From an uncultured Dorea sp. (GTDB lineage: Bacteria > Bacillota > Clostridia > Lachnospirales > Lachnospiraceae): a stretch of DNA of 64,000 bases. Position 1 is the stretch's first letter; every line of letters begins with the position of its first letter. The translations under genes and the position numbers were made by a program. The stretch is taken from contig CAJURK010000008.1 in the NCBI GenBank assembly GCA_910588745.1, positions 13,640 through 77,639 of the forward strand, written 5' to 3'. The notes below the pieces were generated by a model, which ran no database searches, had not been told where the DNA came from, and worked only from the letters and a program-made list of their open reading frames with translations. Below are positions 34,198 to 43,021 of this stretch, piece after piece.

Positions 34198-34872
34198 ATG
34201 AAACTGCTATATGCAGAAGATGAAAAAAGTATGTCGGAAGCTGTAGTAGACATTCTTACTTATCATAAATATATAGTAGATGCTGTTTATGACGGAGAAG
34301 AAGCCTTGGATTATGCTGTAGCTGAATCTTATGACGGTATTATTTTAGATATTATGATGCCAAAGAAGAATGGTTTTGAGGTACTGAAAACTCTTCGGCA
34401 AAAAGGCATCAATACCCCGGTGTTGCTACTCACAGCAAAGTCAGAAGTTGAGGATAGAATCGCAGGACTTGATATGGGTGCTGACGATTATCTCCCCAAA
34501 CCTTTTGCTATGGGGGAACTCCTTGCCCGTGTTCGTGCAATGCTGCGCCGCAAGGAAACTTTTACACCGGACATCTTGAACTGCGGTAACATTTCTCTCA
34601 ATATGCAAAGCTACGAACTTTCAAATGGAAAGCAAGCCTTTGTTTTGCCCAAACTAGAATATCAACTTATGGAAATCTTTATGCTCAATCGAGGCATTTA
34701 TTTATCAAGCGAGGACTTGCTTGTTAAGGTGTGGGGGCATGATACCGACGCTGAGCTTGGAACTGTTTGGGTATATATTTCATATCTGCGAAAGCGGTTG
34801 GCGGCTCTTGATGCCAATGTTACCATTACTGCCAAACGCAATGTAGGATATACGCTTGAGGTGGTCGGATGA
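34198..34872 (+). CDS. OmpR-family response regulator 2
   Basis: 224 residues. Receiver with YDGIILDIMMPKKNG (phosphoacceptor Asp), LTAKSEVEDR and YLPKPFAMGE; the C-terminal winged helix ends GTVWVYISYLRKRLAALDANVTI. The kinase start overlaps its stop (ATGA). The region from here to about 40.4 kb is more AT-rich than the flanks and uses A/T-ending codons more. Likely activator at the three CTAAG-box promoters. Confidence 0.93.
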   Translation: MKLLYAEDEKSMSEAVVDILTYHKYIVDAVYDGEEALDYAVAESYDGIILDIMMPKKNGFEVLKTLRQKGINTPVLLLTAKSEVEDRIAGLDMGADDYLPKPFAMGELLARVRAMLRRKETFTPDILNCGNISLNMQSYELSNGKQAFVLPKLEYQLMEIFMLNRGIYLSSEDLLVKVWGHDTDAELGTVWVYISYLRKRLAALDANVTITAKRNVGYTLEVVG

Positions 34873-36107
34873 TCAAGACTTTACAGCGAAAGTTTATTGT
34901 AACTGCAATGACAGCAATTTCTGTATTGCTGCTGCTGCTGCTCGGGACAATTAACATTCTAAATATTTATTATGTTGGAAATCAGGTTGATAAGAAACTT
35001 GAAATGATTTCCCAAAACGAGGGGAATCCCGATAATATTCCGATGGCTCCCGGAGAAATGCCGCCGAGAGGACCGTATGGAATGAAAAATGATTATGATA
35101 CCTTTATGTCCTCAAATTTTTTTGTTGTTCGATTTGATAGAAACGGAGATATTGTTTATTCAGATGTTAGCCGAATATCCTCTGTCAGTGAAGAAGAAGC
35201 GAAAGAATTGGCAGAGAAAGTGTATACTCAAAATGATCTATCGGGCAAAATTGATAGCTTTGAGTATATGGTTAGGGACAGCCGCATGGGATTTGGAAAG
35301 GTTGTAGTATTCCTCGATACCTCCGGCGATATATATTCCTATATTCGAGTATTGTTTCTTTCCGCTGCCATTGGTATTGCTTGTTGGCTTTTCATGTTGT
35401 TGTTTGTAATTTTGCTTTCTAAACAAGCCATTCGCCCCATTGCCGAAAATATGGAAAAGCAAAAGCAATTTGTTACCAATGCCGGTCACGAAATCAAAAC
35501 ACCCATTGCTATTATTCAATCAAATACAGAAGCAATGGAACTTTATAACGGCGAAAATAAGTGGAGTAAAAATATTAAGGAACAGACGGTCAGGCTAAAT
35601 GAATTGATGAAAAATCTGCTCACCCTTGCCCGTATGGATGAAAGCAGTACTAATTTGATTCAGTCCGATTTTTCACTCAGCCAACTGCTTGCAGATCATA
35701 TCGAATGCTTTAGAGAAACCTTAGAACTTCGGAGGATTACCCTCCAAACCAGCATTCAGCCAATGATTTCTTTCCGGGCGAACCAAGAACATATTACACA
35801 GCTTATCTCGGCGCTGATGGACAATACCGTAAAATATACAAATGAAGGCGGCAATGTATTGGTATCCCTTGAGAGGAATCATAAACGGATAAAATTGCAG
35901 TTTAAAAACACTTGTCAGCAGTTACCGCCCGTCCCTCCTGATAAGCTGTTTGACCGATTTTACCGCGCCGATGAAGCACGGACGCAAAAAAACGGCGGTT
36001 ATGGTATTGGTTTGTCGGTAGCACAGTCTATTACCGAGACTTACAAAGGCAGAATCTCTGCCGAATATGAAAATGGCAATACAATCGTTTTTACCATTCG
36101 TTTTTAA
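34869..36107 (+). CDS. Sensor histidine kinase 2
   Basis: 412 residues. Helix 1 (about 12-35), an extracellular sensor domain of about 120 residues with a Pro/Gly/Met-rich start (DNIPMAPGEMPPRGPYG), helix 2 (about 157-180), then NAGHEIKTPIAIIQ with the phosphoacceptor His and an HATPase domain ending GGYGIGLSVAQSI. The Pro/Met-rich extracellular stretch resembles the low-complexity inserts of the CotH and lipoprotein genes downstream. Ends at a terminator. Confidence 0.92.
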   Translation: MIKTLQRKFIVTAMTAISVLLLLLLGTINILNIYYVGNQVDKKLEMISQNEGNPDNIPMAPGEMPPRGPYGMKNDYDTFMSSNFFVVRFDRNGDIVYSDVSRISSVSEEEAKELAEKVYTQNDLSGKIDSFEYMVRDSRMGFGKVVVFLDTSGDIYSYIRVLFLSAAIGIACWLFMLLFVILLSKQAIRPIAENMEKQKQFVTNAGHEIKTPIAIIQSNTEAMELYNGENKWSKNIKEQTVRLNELMKNLLTLARMDESSTNLIQSDFSLSQLLADHIECFRETLELRRITLQTSIQPMISFRANQEHITQLISALMDNTVKYTNEGGNVLVSLERNHKRIKLQFKNTCQQLPPVPPDKLFDRFYRADEARTQKNGGYGIGLSVAQSITETYKGRISAEYENGNTIVFTIRF

Positions 36108-36123
36108 GAACAAATCAATTGAG

Positions 36124-36153
36124 CCTCACAGTATTTTTACTGTGGGGTTTTTT
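36124..36153 (+). terminator. Rho-independent terminator after two-component system 2
   Basis: CCTCACAGTA (36124-36133) pairs with TACTGTGGGG (36138-36147), followed by six T. The T tract directly abuts the next CTAAG-box promoter. Confidence 0.88.
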
Positions 36154-36185
36154 CTAAGCCTGAACTAAGGTTGCGGCATTATAAT
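36154..36185 (+). promoter_or_regulatory. CTAAG-box promoter 2 (VTC-DUF4956-CotH operon)
   Basis: CTAAGC (36154), CTAAGG (36165), 9 bp, TATAAT (36180-36185). Same spacing as the other two sites. Confidence 0.75.
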
Positions 36186-36217
36186 GGCGCTATAAGATGA
36201 AGAAAGGAGTTGATTTT

Positions 36218-36889
36218 ATGCAGTTTAGGCACGAATGGAAACACGAGATTTCCTATGCGGATATGCTCTCGCTTCGCAGCCGGTTGTCTGCTATTATGCA
36301 GCAGGACAGTCACGCCGTAAATGGAAAATATAAGATTAGAAGCTTGTACTTTGACAATTTTCGAGATAAAGCATTGCTTGAAAAAATTAACGGCGTGAAT
36401 ACACGAGAAAAATTTCGTGTCCGTTTTTATAACGATGATCCGTCTTTCATTCTGCTGGAAAAGAAAAACAAGATCCACGGTCTGTGCAGCAAAGAGCAAG
36501 CGGCCATCTCATTAGAAGAAGCTCGGCTTATCGCAAACAAAGATATAAAGAGTCTTTCCAAAAGCAAAAAACCGCTTATAAATGAGTTGTGTTACAAGAT
36601 GCTGACCGAAAGACTTGAACCCAAAACAATCGTGGACTATATCAGAGAACCGTTTATATATGCTCCCGGTAATGTCAGGGTGACGCTTGATTATGACATC
36701 CGAACAGGGCTAACCGGCACAGATTTCCTAACCCTCGATTGCGTAATGGTTCCCGCAGGAAATGCTCCTGTTATTTTGGAAGTAAAGTGGGATGAATTTT
36801 TACCCGCAGTGATTCGCGATGTGGTACAGGTTCCGGGTACGCATACCTCGGCATTTTCAAAATATGCAGCTTGCCGTGTCTACGGCTAA
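36218..36889 (+). CDS. VTC-domain protein (polyphosphate polymerase-like)
   Basis: 223 residues covering only the VTC catalytic tunnel domain, without SPX or membrane parts. Motifs: RHEWKHEIS, KYKIRSLYFDN, REKFRVRFY, FILLEKKNKIHG and EVKWDEFLP; the Lys/Arg/Glu residues line the triphosphate tunnel in this fold. Start at 36218 with AAAGGAG 8 nt upstream. Yeast Vtc4 makes polyphosphate; bacterial VTC proteins beside DUF4956 and CotH are uncharacterised as far as I know. Probably cytoplasmic, perhaps membrane-associated through the next gene. Confidence 0.88.
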   Translation: MQFRHEWKHEISYADMLSLRSRLSAIMQQDSHAVNGKYKIRSLYFDNFRDKALLEKINGVNTREKFRVRFYNDDPSFILLEKKNKIHGLCSKEQAAISLEEARLIANKDIKSLSKSKKPLINELCYKMLTERLEPKTIVDYIREPFIYAPGNVRVTLDYDIRTGLTGTDFLTLDCVMVPAGNAPVILEVKWDEFLPAVIRDVVQVPGTHTSAFSKYAACRVYG

Positions 36890-36921
36890 AATAAAAACAA
36901 TTTATGAAGGAGAAAATTATT

Positions 36922-37593
36922 ATGAGTTTTCGGGATATTTTTAAATCAAGTTTTTTAGAAAATATATCAAGCATTTCTCTGCTGGATATGGGAATCGCCT
37001 TAGTTTTAGCATTTGGCATCGGCATGTTTATCTTTTTAATTTACAAAAAGACCTTTGCCGGCGTTATGTATTCTTCCTCTTTTGGCGTAACCTTAGTTGC
37101 CCTTACAATGATTTCAACCCTCGTAATTTTAGCGGTAACCTCTAATGTGGTTCTGTCGCTTGGTATGGTCGGCGCATTGTCGATTGTGCGTTTTCGTACT
37201 GCGATTAAAGAACCGCTCGATATTGCTTTCCTGTTTTGGTCAATTGCAGTCGGAATCGTACTTGCCGCTGGTATGATTCCTCTTGCTGTACTTGGCAGCG
37301 TAGTTATTGGTATTGTACTTTTGGTATTTGCTAATAAAAAAACTCATCTTAATCCTTATATCGTTGTGATTCGCTGCGAAAATCACGACGTCGAAATTGC
37401 CGCTATGGATTTCCTAAAAAAACAGGTGAAACGCTGTATTGTAAAAAGTAAAACCGCCAGGAAAGGAGTGATTGAAATAAATGCGGAGGTTCGTATGAAA
37501 GAGGACAACACCGATTTCATCAACATTCTTTCCGAAATGAACGGTGTGAACAGTGCGGTTCTTGTAAGCTACAACGGCGATTATATGGGCTAA
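36922..37593 (+). CDS. DUF4956 membrane protein
   Basis: 223 residues. Four hydrophobic helices in the N-terminal 130 residues (such as LLDMGIALVLAFGIGMFIFL and LDIAFLFWSIAVGIVLAAG) with the conserved GMVGALSIVRFRTAIKEP loop, then a soluble alpha/beta domain of about 80 residues. This family regularly sits with VTC and CotH genes. Start at 36922 with GAAGGAG upstream. It may anchor the VTC protein at the membrane or move its product; inference only. Confidence 0.85.
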   Translation: MSFRDIFKSSFLENISSISLLDMGIALVLAFGIGMFIFLIYKKTFAGVMYSSSFGVTLVALTMISTLVILAVTSNVVLSLGMVGALSIVRFRTAIKEPLDIAFLFWSIAVGIVLAAGMIPLAVLGSVVIGIVLLVFANKKTHLNPYIVVIRCENHDVEIAAMDFLKKQVKRCIVKSKTARKGVIEINAEVRMKEDNTDFINILSEMNGVNSAVLVSYNGDYMG

Positions 37594-37608
37594 CAGAAGG
37601 AGGAAGCT

Positions 37609-39648
37609 ATGTCAACGCACAAATATTTTGATAAAATTTGCTGCGTCATTCTCGCCTTAACCCTTGTTCTGACAATATTGTTTATGAATGCCAAAAGTTT
37701 GGGTATTCAAAAGGCTTCTTCTGCTCCGGGATATGAAACCCGGTTGTTTGACACATCAAAGGTACATACCGTCAATATCGTTATGGACGACTGGAATGAA
37801 TTTATTGAATCCTGCACCGACGAAGAATATGCCCAGTGTTCGGTTATTATTGATAACGAAGCATATAAAAATGTGGCAATCAGAGCAAAAGGCAATACTT
37901 CGCTTTCTAATGTTCAAAATTATGGAAATGACCGATACAGTTTCAAAATTGAGTTTGACCATTACGATGGAACAAACACTTATTACGGTCTTGATAAGCT
38001 AAGTTTAAACAATATCATTCAGGATAACACCTATATGAAAGACTATCTGTCCTATCAAATGATGGGGTACTTTGGCGTAAGCGCTCCTCTTTGCAGCTAT
38101 GTTCAAATTTTAGTGAACGGCGAGGAGTGGGGGTTGTATCTTGCGGTCGAAGGTGTAGAAGAATCCTTCCTTTCGAGAAATTACGGGAATGACTACGGTG
38201 AACTTTACAAGCCCGACAGTATGAGTATGGGCGGCGGTCGTGGAAACGGCGGCAAATTTGATATGGATGATTGGAAAAACGATCAAGATAATGCAAATGA
38301 AAACTCTGATTCGTCTGCCAATACGAAACCTGATCTGCCAGGTGATAACAGCCGATTCCCAGAAGACGGTATGCAAATGCCCGGTGGAATGGGACAGCAA
38401 GGCGATCATATTCAACGGCCAAACGATAGTAATCAAGGAGAGATGCAAGATGGTCAAATGCCGGGTACGAATGGCGGCGGAACGGGCGGAATGGGCAGTT
38501 CGGATGTTTCACTTATCTATTCGGATGATGAATACTCCAGCTATTCCAATATCTTTGACAATGCCAAGACAGACATTTCAGATACGGACAAAGACCGTTT
38601 AATAGCTTCTCTCAAAAAGCTGAATGAAAACAGCAGCATTGAGGAAGTTGTGAATGTAAATGAGGTCATACGCTACTTTGTGGTGCATAATTTTGTCTGT
38701 AACTTTGATAGCTACACCGGCTCAATGATACACAACTATTATCTCTATGAAGAAGAGGGTCAGCTTTCTATGATCCCATGGGACTATAACCTTGCATTTG
38801 GCGGTTTCATGGGCGGCTCGGATGCAACAAGCCTTGTAAACTATCCCATTGACACGCCCGTATCCGGCGGAACCGTAGAATCAAGACCAATGCTCTCTTG
38901 GATTTTTGAAAGCGAAGAATATACCGAGTTTTATCATCAGTATTTTGCCGAGTTTATTTCACAGTATTTCGACAGCGGTTATTTTGCAAAAATGATAGAT
39001 GATGTTAAGACTATAATTTCTCCCTATATTGAGAGTGATCCTACAAAATTCTGTACCTATGAAGAATTCGAAAAAGGAATCGATACGCTCAAAGAATTTT
39101 GCCTGCTCCGTGCAGAGAGCGTAAATGCTCAGTTGAGCGGAACGATCGCATCCACTTCTGATAATCAGGATAAAGAAACTTTCATCGATGCTTCTAATCT
39201 TTCTGTCTCTGATATGGGCAGTATGGGCGGCGGACAAGGCGGCAGTATGAATAGACCGGATAACAACGGTCAAGGTCAAATGCCAGATATGAAGAATTCC
39301 AACACAAGCGATGAGCAAAATAGTTCTTTGCCGCAAATGCCTGAAAATGGTAATCCAGGCGAAACCAATGCCCCGTCAGACTCAAGCGGAATACAAGGGC
39401 AATTTCCAAATGGCGGTAACAATATGCAGCCGCCGCAAAACAATGGAGAACTGCCGCAAGATGGAAATATTCAAGGTTTCCCGCAAGGCGATAACGGGCA
39501 AGAAATGAGTCGTCCCGATAACAAAGACGGACAAATGGGAAATCAAGTACGTTCACTAAATCGTAATTCCTATTTGATTCTCGGTGTATGTACTGTAGTA
39601 TTGCTTGCAGGCTTGCTTTTTGCTCTGCTTTACAAAAAGCGAGCTTGA
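37609..39648 (+). CDS. CotH-family (atypical protein kinase-like) surface protein with low-complexity inserts
   Basis: 679 residues. An N-terminal signal anchor (about 9-27) puts the CotH domain outside the cell. CotH marks: AIRAKGNTSL, LDKLSLNNIIQDNTYMKD, GEEWGLYLAVEGVEESFL and IPWDYNLAFGG near residue 390. The domain is split by a Gly/Asn/Met/Pro/Gln-rich insert (about 205-290) and followed by a second such region (about 535-650) and a C-terminal helix with basic tail. Spore-coat CotH of Bacillus is an atypical secreted kinase; here the context is a signalling cassette rather than sporulation genes. Third gene of the operon, 15 bp after DUF4956. Confidence 0.9.
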   Translation: MSTHKYFDKICCVILALTLVLTILFMNAKSLGIQKASSAPGYETRLFDTSKVHTVNIVMDDWNEFIESCTDEEYAQCSVIIDNEAYKNVAIRAKGNTSLSNVQNYGNDRYSFKIEFDHYDGTNTYYGLDKLSLNNIIQDNTYMKDYLSYQMMGYFGVSAPLCSYVQILVNGEEWGLYLAVEGVEESFLSRNYGNDYGELYKPDSMSMGGGRGNGGKFDMDDWKNDQDNANENSDSSANTKPDLPGDNSRFPEDGMQMPGGMGQQGDHIQRPNDSNQGEMQDGQMPGTNGGGTGGMGSSDVSLIYSDDEYSSYSNIFDNAKTDISDTDKDRLIASLKKLNENSSIEEVVNVNEVIRYFVVHNFVCNFDSYTGSMIHNYYLYEEEGQLSMIPWDYNLAFGGFMGGSDATSLVNYPIDTPVSGGTVESRPMLSWIFESEEYTEFYHQYFAEFISQYFDSGYFAKMIDDVKTIISPYIESDPTKFCTYEEFEKGIDTLKEFCLLRAESVNAQLSGTIASTSDNQDKETFIDASNLSVSDMGSMGGGQGGSMNRPDNNGQGQMPDMKNSNTSDEQNSSLPQMPENGNPGETNAPSDSSGIQGQFPNGGNNMQPPQNNGELPQDGNIQGFPQGDNGQEMSRPDNKDGQMGNQVRSLNRNSYLILGVCTVVLLAGLLFALLYKKRA

Positions 39649-39812
39649 TGAAACGAAGATGTGAATATGAGAAAACTATTATCTATCGTCAACAAGACGG
39701 ACGCATAAAACGCAGAACCGATGAACTGGTGTGTGCATGCAATCACAGTTTGTCGGCTCTGTTCTTTGTGCCGAGGATAAAAAATCGTATCCATTTTTAT
39801 TTAGAGTTCTGA
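39648..39812 (+). CDS. Possible 54-residue Cys-containing small protein
   Basis: The ATG shares a base with the CotH stop (TGATG), so it would be made by translational coupling. It begins MKRRCEYEKTIIYRQQDGRI and has three Cys (CEYE, CACN). No known family and no own ribosome site. The stop is 6 bp before CTAAG-box promoter 3. Confidence 0.4.
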   Translation: MKRRCEYEKTIIYRQQDGRIKRRTDELVCACNHSLSALFFVPRIKNRIHFYLEF

Positions 39813-39817
39813 TTTTA

Positions 39818-39849
39818 CTAAGTTTAATCTAAGGTTACCCCATTATAAT
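39818..39849 (+). promoter_or_regulatory. CTAAG-box promoter 3 (lipoprotein)
   Basis: CTAAGT (39818), CTAAGG (39829), 9 bp, TATAAT (39844-39849). Third exact repeat of the architecture. Confidence 0.74.
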
Positions 39850-39908
39850 ACAGACAGAGATACGGAAAGCAGCTTAACTTAACTCATAAAAGAAAAGGAG
39901 CGATTCAT

Positions 39909-40472
39909 ATGAAAAAAACAAAACGCATCTTGTCGCTTATATGCGCCGCCACACTTATACTATCTTTGGCAGCTTGCGGCAGTAAAGAAACCACGGACTT
40001 TTCAGGACAGACCTTATACGGGAAGGTTACGGAAATCAATGACAATACCTTTACTGTTCATCTTGGCGAATGGACTGAAACACAGGGTCCGCCACCTGAG
40101 ATGCCGAACGGAAATAGTGACGGCTCACAGACACCGCCGGAAAAGCCTGACGGAGACAACGGCAATTCCCAAACTCCGCCCGAAATGCCGAGCGGAAACA
40201 GTGACGGTTCTAAGGAGCCAATGGAAAAACCGGGAGTAGTATTTCGGATATTCAGGTTAATGACATATTGGAGATAACAGTTAGCGACAATAATACTGTA
40301 AGTGCTGTTACAGTCAAATCCCTAAGCTCTATGCCCGGAGGCGGAGGATTCGGTGATCCGAATGAAGCTGTGCAAGGAGCGGCTGCCAGTACGATTGATT
40401 GATACAGACGGCACATATTCGGAAACCACATACAACTCTACCGATGATGATGAAAACAGGCCCTTGGCCTAA
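39909..40472 (+). pseudogene. Frameshifted and truncated lipoprotein gene
   Basis: The frame starts MKKTKRILSLICAATLILSL with lipobox LAACG, then a short beta-rich segment (LYGKVTEINDNTFTVHLGEW) and a Pro/Gly/Asn/Asp-rich repeat like the CotH insert. It shifts at an A5 run near 40222: the next frame continues sensibly (SDIQVNDILEITVSDNNTV, then MPGGGGFGDPNEAVQG) to a TGA at 40400-40402. A further shift gives TDGTYSETTYNSTDDDEN, which resembles the start of the surface carbohydrate-binding (DUF4353-type) proteins usual after such lipoproteins, before breaking into unrelated DNA near 40456. Either decay or, for the first shift, slippage on the A run. Confidence 0.7.
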
Positions 40473-40553
40473 CAAGAAAGGAGAACCGTCCGCCAAAAGG
40501 ACTGCCCCCTCTTTGTTTGTATCCCTGCCGCCCCTTGGCAAAAACGCCTGCGC

Positions 40554-41348
40554 TTACAGACTTCTCGAAATCTCTTCCGCTTCTTTTACTGCTTCAAATA
40601 CCGCGCTCCGGAATCCCATCTGCTCTAACACACGCACGCCGCCAATCGTCGTTCCCGCGGGAGAACATACCATATCTTTCAATTCTCCCGGATGCTTTCC
40701 GGTCTCCATAACCAACTTAGCGCTCCCAAGCACTGCCTGCGCGGCGAATTTGTAAGCCTGCGCTCTCGGCATACCGCAGCATACCGCCGAATCCGCCATG
40801 GCTTCAATGAACATAAAGACAAACGCCGGCGAACTGCCGCTGACTGCCGTAACCGTATCCATCAGTCTTTCCGGTACGATCTCCACACAGCTAAAACTTG
40901 AAAGAATCTTCTTAACCGTATCCAGTTCCTCCTCGGTAATCAGCTCGCACGGGCAGGACGCCGTCATACCCTCGCCTACCAGCGCCGGCGTATTCGGCAT
41001 ACAGCGCACAAGCTTTACATCTTTGCCGAACTGCTCTCTAAGCCAGGCCAGCGTTTTGCCCGGCGCAATGGTAATAATAATCTGCTCCGGCCTGACCTCA
41101 GACTTTATTCCACGGATTACTTCTTCATAAAGCTGCGGCTTTACCGATAAGAACACCAGGTTCGCGTTTCGGACAACTTCGTTATTATCAGCAGTAACCT
41201 GAATGCCAAACTGTTCCTTCGCTTTCTCTCGTCCCGGCGCAAATACATCCGCCCCAATAATATCCTCCGGTGTTACAAGCTTCTTCTGGATGACTCCGCC
41301 TATGATTGCAGACGCCATATTACCAGTTCCGATAAATCCTAATTTCAT
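40554..41348 (-). CDS. proC: Pyrroline-5-carboxylate reductase
   Basis: Last step of proline synthesis: reduces pyrroline-5-carboxylate with NAD(P)H. 264 residues. N-terminal Rossmann motif MKLGFIGTGNMASAI, FLSVKPQ, CMPNTPALVGEG and the C-terminal dimer segment with the family signature ELKDMVCSPAGTTIGGV. Start at 41346-41348 with GGGAGGA upstream. Two TTGTATACAA palindromes lie upstream, so expression is probably controlled by a GntR-like regulator. Confidence 0.94.
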   Translation of the reverse strand: MKLGFIGTGNMASAIIGGVIQKKLVTPEDIIGADVFAPGREKAKEQFGIQVTADNNEVVRNANLVFLSVKPQLYEEVIRGIKSEVRPEQIIITIAPGKTLAWLREQFGKDVKLVRCMPNTPALVGEGMTASCPCELITEEELDTVKKILSSFSCVEIVPERLMDTVTAVSGSSPAFVFMFIEAMADSAVCCGMPRAQAYKFAAQAVLGSAKLVMETGKHPGELKDMVCSPAGTTIGGVRVLEQMGFRSAVFEAVKEAEEISRSL

Positions 41349-41380
41349 TGTTCTTCCTCCCAGTCTCTGCGCATATTTTA

Positions 41381-41409
41381 TTGTATACAAAAATTATAGT
41401 TGTATACAA
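41381..41409. promoter_or_regulatory. Two TTGTATACAA palindromes upstream of proC
   Basis: Perfect 10-bp palindromes at 41381-41390 and 41400-41409, 19 bp centre to centre, 33 bp upstream of the start codon. The form resembles GntR-family operators. No matching regulator gene is nearby. Confidence 0.6.
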
Positions 41410-41530
41410 TTTTGCCATACTTTGACCTTACTACGGATTGAAAGAAATGTCAATACTATCTCAATTCCTTTTCCAACAATTTGTCAGATACGCCTTCTGG
41501 TGTTAGCGCATTGGCATGTCCGTCATGCAG

Positions 41531-41564
41531 AAAAAGCTCTGAAACATATCTGCCTCAGAGCTTT
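41531..41564 (-). terminator. Terminator of the AAA-ATPase pseudogene
   Basis: AAAGCTCTGA (41533-41542) pairs with TCAGAGCTTT (41555-41564). On the minus strand the stem ends in TTTTT. Confidence 0.75.
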
Positions 41565-41587
41565 CCTATACTTTTATTCTATTTGAT

Positions 41588-42806
41588 TTATGTTTGTACC
41601 AACATCACCCTGCACCGTATTTTATAACATGCAATCCCATATTTCAGGATATTCTCTACCCCGTCGTCAGAAAGAGCGTCTTCATATCTGGTATATGCAA
41701 TCTGTTTTAACGCCTCTTTACATGCCCTGTCCAGATTTCCGCCATGTGCATATTTTACTTCTATGATGATCCCCATATCTCCGGTATCCGGTTCTGCAAG
41801 AATGTCCGCATAGCCTTCGCCCATCTCCCGGTTGGAAGAAATCCCCCATCGGTTCTTCACGCCAAGAATTCCATGATCTGCTTCTCAAAAATATCCTGAA
41901 TCTCCAAATTGGGGATTGCCAGTTTCAACTGCCTTCCCTCGGCCCTACCCCGCTGGGTCAGATAACCGGTGGTAAAGAGCAGGCTCCAGATATTGTCTAT
42001 GGTTTGGTAGATTTCCGCATACATGAGTTCCTAATGAATTTCCTTTGTAATGACTTCTCCTGCTACCAAACGCTCGGTCTCCCGCTTGGTCTTAATATTT
42101 GCCGACTCCTGAATGAACCGTCTCACTGCGTCATTGCTGCTGGTATTGAGCCAGTAGTTTTCAGGCTGTTATTCGTCTTCAGCGCCTCCCCAAGCAGACT
42201 GCAGAGCAGGGGGAGCATCTGGTCATAATATCCATTCGCATAGGCTTTTGCCAACGGAACATCATATTCATCAATTAACAGGACGACCTTTGTATTATGA
42301 TGCTTCTCCAACATTTCTGACAGTATTCTCAGACTGTCACAAAATGTAGATTCGTCCATATTGCTGTCCAAAAGGCTCTGATATTCCAGTTTGTCACGCT
42401 CACTTAACGCATCGCTCTCCAAAAGATACTGCACTTTCCCCGCTGCCCGCCTCACAGCCCTAGCTCCCATCCGGAACGCCATTTCAAAATTACGAGCGTC
42501 AATCCCTTTCAAGGAAATAGATACAACTGGATATTTTCCCATATATTCCTCACAGAGCGCCGTTTCTTTTGAAACTTCCAACCCATCAAAAACGCTTTTA
42601 TCTCCATCCAATGAGAAAAAATATTCCAGCATGCTCATGTTCAGCGTTTTCCCAGATCTTCTAGGCCGGGTGAATAGGTTCACTGCTCCCCAGTTATGGA
42701 GTAAATCAACAATAACACCTGTTTTATCTACATAGTAAAAATCTTCTTTTCTAATATCTTCAAAATTTTCAATCCCAATCGGAAGTTTCTTCTTTCGCAT
42801 CTCCAT
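41588..42806 (-). pseudogene. AAA-ATPase-like / PD-(D/E)XK nuclease family gene, disrupted
   Basis: The 5' part (42806 down to about 42150) encodes the DUF1703-type ATPase: PIGIENFEDIRKEDFYYVDKT, Walker A RPRRSGKT and Walker B VVLLIDEYD. After ALKTNNSL the frame jumps to another (NYWLNTSSNDAVRRF), omitting the roughly 130 residues normally between. It then has an in-frame TAG (KEIH-stop-EL), continues IDNIWSLLFTTGYLTQRGR and stops again. A last frame gives the nuclease motif (YADILAE...IIIEVKYA). Deletion plus two or more lesions show it is dead. Members of this family are common multi-copy genes of unknown role in gut Clostridia. Confidence 0.85.
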
Positions 42807-42942
42807 CTTGTTTCACGCTCCCTTCCTCATCTTTAAATCGTTTCCTGCCTTAGATTATAAAATACATTATAGCAACTAAAAAGCGGCATTTCCATAGAAA
42901 TCTTCCGGTTCCCAAAACTTCCGGCCGTCAGCCGCAGTAGGC

Positions 42943-42985
42943 GAAAAGAGCGCTCCCCGCCTTTCGGCGGAAAGCGCTCTTTTCT
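42943..42985 (-). terminator. Terminator of the dehydrogenase operon
   Basis: AAAAGAGCGCT (42944-42954) and AGCGCTCTTTT (42973-42983) enclose a second small stem CGCC/GGCG. Strong hairpin with T tract on the minus strand, 40 nt after the E3 stop. Confidence 0.88.
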
Positions 42986-43021
42986 ATAAACATTTTAAGA
43001 AGGAATTTGAAAAAAGCTAAA

